A program made the translations under genes and the position numbers. Below, in pieces: positions 4,738-6,597 of a stretch of DNA of 6,597 nt (within the stretch, counting starts at the first letter, position 1; each line of letters starts with the position of its first letter). Origin of the DNA: Psychromonas sp. GTDB taxonomy: Bacteria > Pseudomonadota > Gammaproteobacteria > Enterobacterales > Psychromonadaceae. The stretch covers positions 1-6,597 of the forward strand of contig JAGLDN010000298.1 of assembly GCA_023145575.1 (NCBI GenBank), given 5' to 3'. The notes beneath the pieces are model-generated. The model searched no databases, was not told where the DNA came from, and worked only from the letters and a program-made list of their open reading frames with translations.

Positions 4738-5829
4738 ATGGGTTTTAAATGTGGTATCGTAGGCCTGCCAAATGTTGGTAAATCAACACTTTTCAATGCA
4801 CTAACAAAAGCAGGCATCGAAGCTGAAAACTTCCCATTTTGTACAATCGAACCAAATACTGGCATCGTTTCAGTACCCGATCCTCGCTTAGATAAACTTG
4901 CTAAAATTGTAAACCCGCAAAGAATTTTACCCACAACAATGGAATTTGTTGATATTGCAGGCTTAGTTAAAGGCGCTTCAAAAGGTGAAGGTCTTGGTAA
5001 TAAATTTCTAGCAAACATTCGTGAAATGGACGCTATTGCGCATGTTGTACGCTGTTTTGAAGATGAAAATATTGTTCACGTCGCAAATAAAATTGACCCA
5101 AAAGATGATATTGAGATCATCAATACAGAGCTTGTTCTTGCGGATTTAGAAAGCTGTGAACGTAGTATTGTGCGTGTTGCAAAACGTGCAAAAGGTGGCG
5201 ATAAAGATGCCAAATTTCAACTGACCGTACTTGAAAAAATAAAAACGTATCTAGAAAATGATGGTATGGTGAGCAAGATGGACCTAAGCAAGGAAGAAAA
5301 AATAGCAATAAGCTATCTTAACTTTTTAACTTCAAAATCAACCATGTATATTGCGAATGTTGCAGAAGATGGATTTGAAAATAACCCACTTTTAAACACT
5401 GTACGCGAAATTTCAAAAGCACAACGCGCAGTTGTCGTGCCTGTTTGTGCATCGATAGAATCAGAAATTGCAGAGCTAGATGACGAAGACAAAGCAGAAT
5501 TTTTACAAGCCATTGGTCAAGATGAGCCTGGGCTAAATCGTGTTATTTACGGTGGCTATCAGCTACTTCACCTGCAAACCTACTTTACAGCAGGCGTCAA
5601 AGAAGTACGTGCTTGGACCGTAAAAATTGGTGCAACAGCACCACAAGCTGCAGGTGTTATCCACACTGATTTTGAACGAGGTTTCATTCGCGCTGAAATC
5701 ATCAGCTATAATGATTTCATCGAATTCAACGGAGAAGCAGGTGCAAAAGACGCAGGTAAATGGCGTTTAGAAGGCAAGAAATACATTACCCAAGACGGCG
5801 ATGTTATTCACTTTCGATTTAATGTTTAG
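4738..5829 (+). CDS. ychF: Redox-regulated ribosome-associated ATPase YchF (OLA1 family)
   Basis: YchF is a universally conserved Obg-family P-loop NTPase that prefers ATP over GTP, associates with ribosomes and is linked to stress responses. The 363-residue length equals that of E. coli YchF. Visible parts are the P-loop GLPNVGKST (9-17), the switch-region FCTIEPNTG, the G3 motif DIAGLVKGASKGEGLGN (72-88) with Leu76 in place of the usual catalytic Gln, the family-specific NxxE motif NVAE (207-210) that favours ATP, and the C-terminal TGS domain from about residue 277 (LHLQTYFTAG) to HFRFNV. A strong AAGGA (4726-4730) lies 7 bases before the ATG. It follows pth by 41 bases with no promoter or terminator recognised between, so co-transcription is likely. 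Confidence 0.98.
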   Translation: MGFKCGIVGLPNVGKSTLFNALTKAGIEAENFPFCTIEPNTGIVSVPDPRLDKLAKIVNPQRILPTTMEFVDIAGLVKGASKGEGLGNKFLANIREMDAIAHVVRCFEDENIVHVANKIDPKDDIEIINTELVLADLESCERSIVRVAKRAKGGDKDAKFQLTVLEKIKTYLENDGMVSKMDLSKEEKIAISYLNFLTSKSTMYIANVAEDGFENNPLLNTVREISKAQRAVVVPVCASIESEIAELDDEDKAEFLQAIGQDEPGLNRVIYGGYQLLHLQTYFTAGVKEVRAWTVKIGATAPQAAGVIHTDFERGFIRAEIISYNDFIEFNGEAGAKDAGKWRLEGKKYITQDGDVIHFRFNV

Positions 5830-5867
5830 TTTTTTATACCTTTACTCATTTTACTTTAAAATGCAAA

Positions 5868-5915
5868 AGATCATAGTTATAACGTTTACCATTTTATCGG
5901 TAATTTATTTGATCT
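5868..5915 (-). terminator. Possible terminator of ung, between convergent genes
   Basis: A nested imperfect stem is formed by AGATCA (5868-5873) with TGATCT (5910-5915), ATAA (5879-5882) with TTAT (5905-5908), and TTACC (5886-5890) with GGTAA (5899-5903). On the minus strand it is followed by TTTTGCATTTT, which fits a weak intrinsic terminator. The stem is AT-rich and overlaps the last codons of ung. On the plus strand the following sequence is less T-rich, so ychF may read into it. Confidence 0.3.
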
Positions 5916-6536
5916 AACTAATATTTCATTTGTTTTCTTAAAATGTCCACAGCCAAAAAAGCCTCTGTATGCTGATAACGGCGATGGGTGATATGAGGTC
6001 AAAACATGGTGTTTATCCCGATCAATGATCGATCCTTTTTTTTGGGCGTAGTTCCCCCATAAAAGGAAAATAACGCCATCACAATTTTTATCTATCTCTT
6101 TAATCACATTATCTGTAAATATTTCCCAACCTTTGTTAGCATGACTGCCTGGCATTGCATGTTCAACGGTCAACACTGAATTTAACAATAACACCCCTTG
6201 CTTTGCCCAATGCTCAAGAGAGCCTGTTTCTGGTGTTATAAATCCATCAATACTCGTTGATAATTCTTTATAGACATTGAGTAATGAAGGGGGAATGTTA
6301 ACATTATTTGCTACCGAAAAACTTAAGCCATCAGCTTGATGCGCTCCGTGGTAAGGATCTTGTCCTACAATAACGACTTTGATATTTTCTAATAAGGTCA
6401 AATAAAATGCCCTGAAGCGATTATGTTGGGCGGGATAAATAATGTTTCCTTGTTTATGACGTTTATCTAAAAATAACTGTAATTTATTAAAATATTGACA
6501 TGCTGTTTGTTGCTTAATAAAATGATCCCAACCCAT
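5886..6536 (-). CDS. ung: Uracil-DNA glycosylase, family 1
   Basis: Ung removes uracil from DNA, starting base-excision repair after cytosine deamination or dUMP incorporation. The 216-residue protein is somewhat shorter than E. coli Ung (229), mainly at the C terminus, and carries all family-1 motifs. These are GQDPYHG (58-64) with the catalytic Asp60, GLSFSV (70-75), LLLNSVLTVE (116-125) with Asn119, SHANKGWE (131-138), LLWGNYAQKKG (158-168) and the DNA-intercalating loop HPSPLSAYRGFFGCGHF (183-199) with His183. Residue 182 before this loop is Tyr, where Ala or Pro is usual. AAGGGA (minus strand of 6541-6546) lies 4 bases before the ATG. The gene converges on ychF with a 56-bp gap and probably has its own promoter, at least partly outside the window. 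Confidence 0.97.
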   Translation of the reverse strand: MGWDHFIKQQTACQYFNKLQLFLDKRHKQGNIIYPAQHNRFRAFYLTLLENIKVVIVGQDPYHGAHQADGLSFSVANNVNIPPSLLNVYKELSTSIDGFITPETGSLEHWAKQGVLLLNSVLTVEHAMPGSHANKGWEIFTDNVIKEIDKNCDGVIFLLWGNYAQKKGSIIDRDKHHVLTSYHPSPLSAYRGFFGCGHFKKTNEILVRSNKLPIKW

Positions 6537-6597
6537 TTTATCCCTTATTGAATTCCCTAATTAAACACAAATTAGTGGCTGTTGATCTTTCACATTG

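Noticed and set aside
4716..5513. Three antisense open frames opposite ychF
   Set aside because: They overlap a full-length universally conserved gene and show no motifs or start signals.

Overview
The window looks like chromosomal DNA of an AT-rich gammaproteobacterium. The order ispE - prs - rplY - pth - ychF, with the long two-domain (Ctc/TL5-type) L25, is a core arrangement seen in many Gammaproteobacteria. IspE, Prs, Pth and YchF all resemble the E. coli proteins over their full length. The genus cannot be named from this sequence. About 74% of the window is coding, and the two largest gaps (1-537 and 2521-3362) carry degenerate dispersed repeats. Together with the AT richness and A-tracts, this gives the look of a relaxed, possibly host-associated genome, but that is inference.

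Layout. Positions 1-537 hold an inverted partial copy (C) and a direct copy (A) of a dispersed repeat, followed by a candidate promoter for ispE. ispE (538-1395, isoprenoid precursor synthesis) is followed by a 189-bp gap with a candidate promoter and an operator-like palindrome. prs follows (1585-2520, PRPP synthesis). Positions 2521-3362 hold a second direct repeat copy (B), a good sigma-70-type promoter whose -35 box lies in a perfect 16-bp palindrome, a doubtful 20-codon hydrophobic ORF, and four small stem-loops leading to rplY. rplY (3363-4100, ribosomal protein L25), pth (4103-4696, peptidyl-tRNA hydrolase) and ychF (4738-5829, Obg-family NTPase) are tightly spaced and probably one transcription unit. 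ung (5886-6536, uracil-DNA glycosylase) is convergent with it.

The rplY-pth-ychF block is translation-related: a 5S rRNA-binding ribosomal protein, rescue of peptidyl-tRNA, and a ribosome-associated ATPase. ispE and prs are metabolic (MEP pathway and PRPP), and ung is DNA base-excision repair.

I see no phage, CRISPR, toxin-antitoxin, defence or biosynthetic system. The parts worth a second look are the dispersed repeat family, the palindrome-overlapped promoter and structured leader before rplY, and the 5' end of rplY. There an N-terminal extension holds an internal duplication, and a strong Shine-Dalgarno sequence is separated from a second possible start codon by a GC-rich hairpin.
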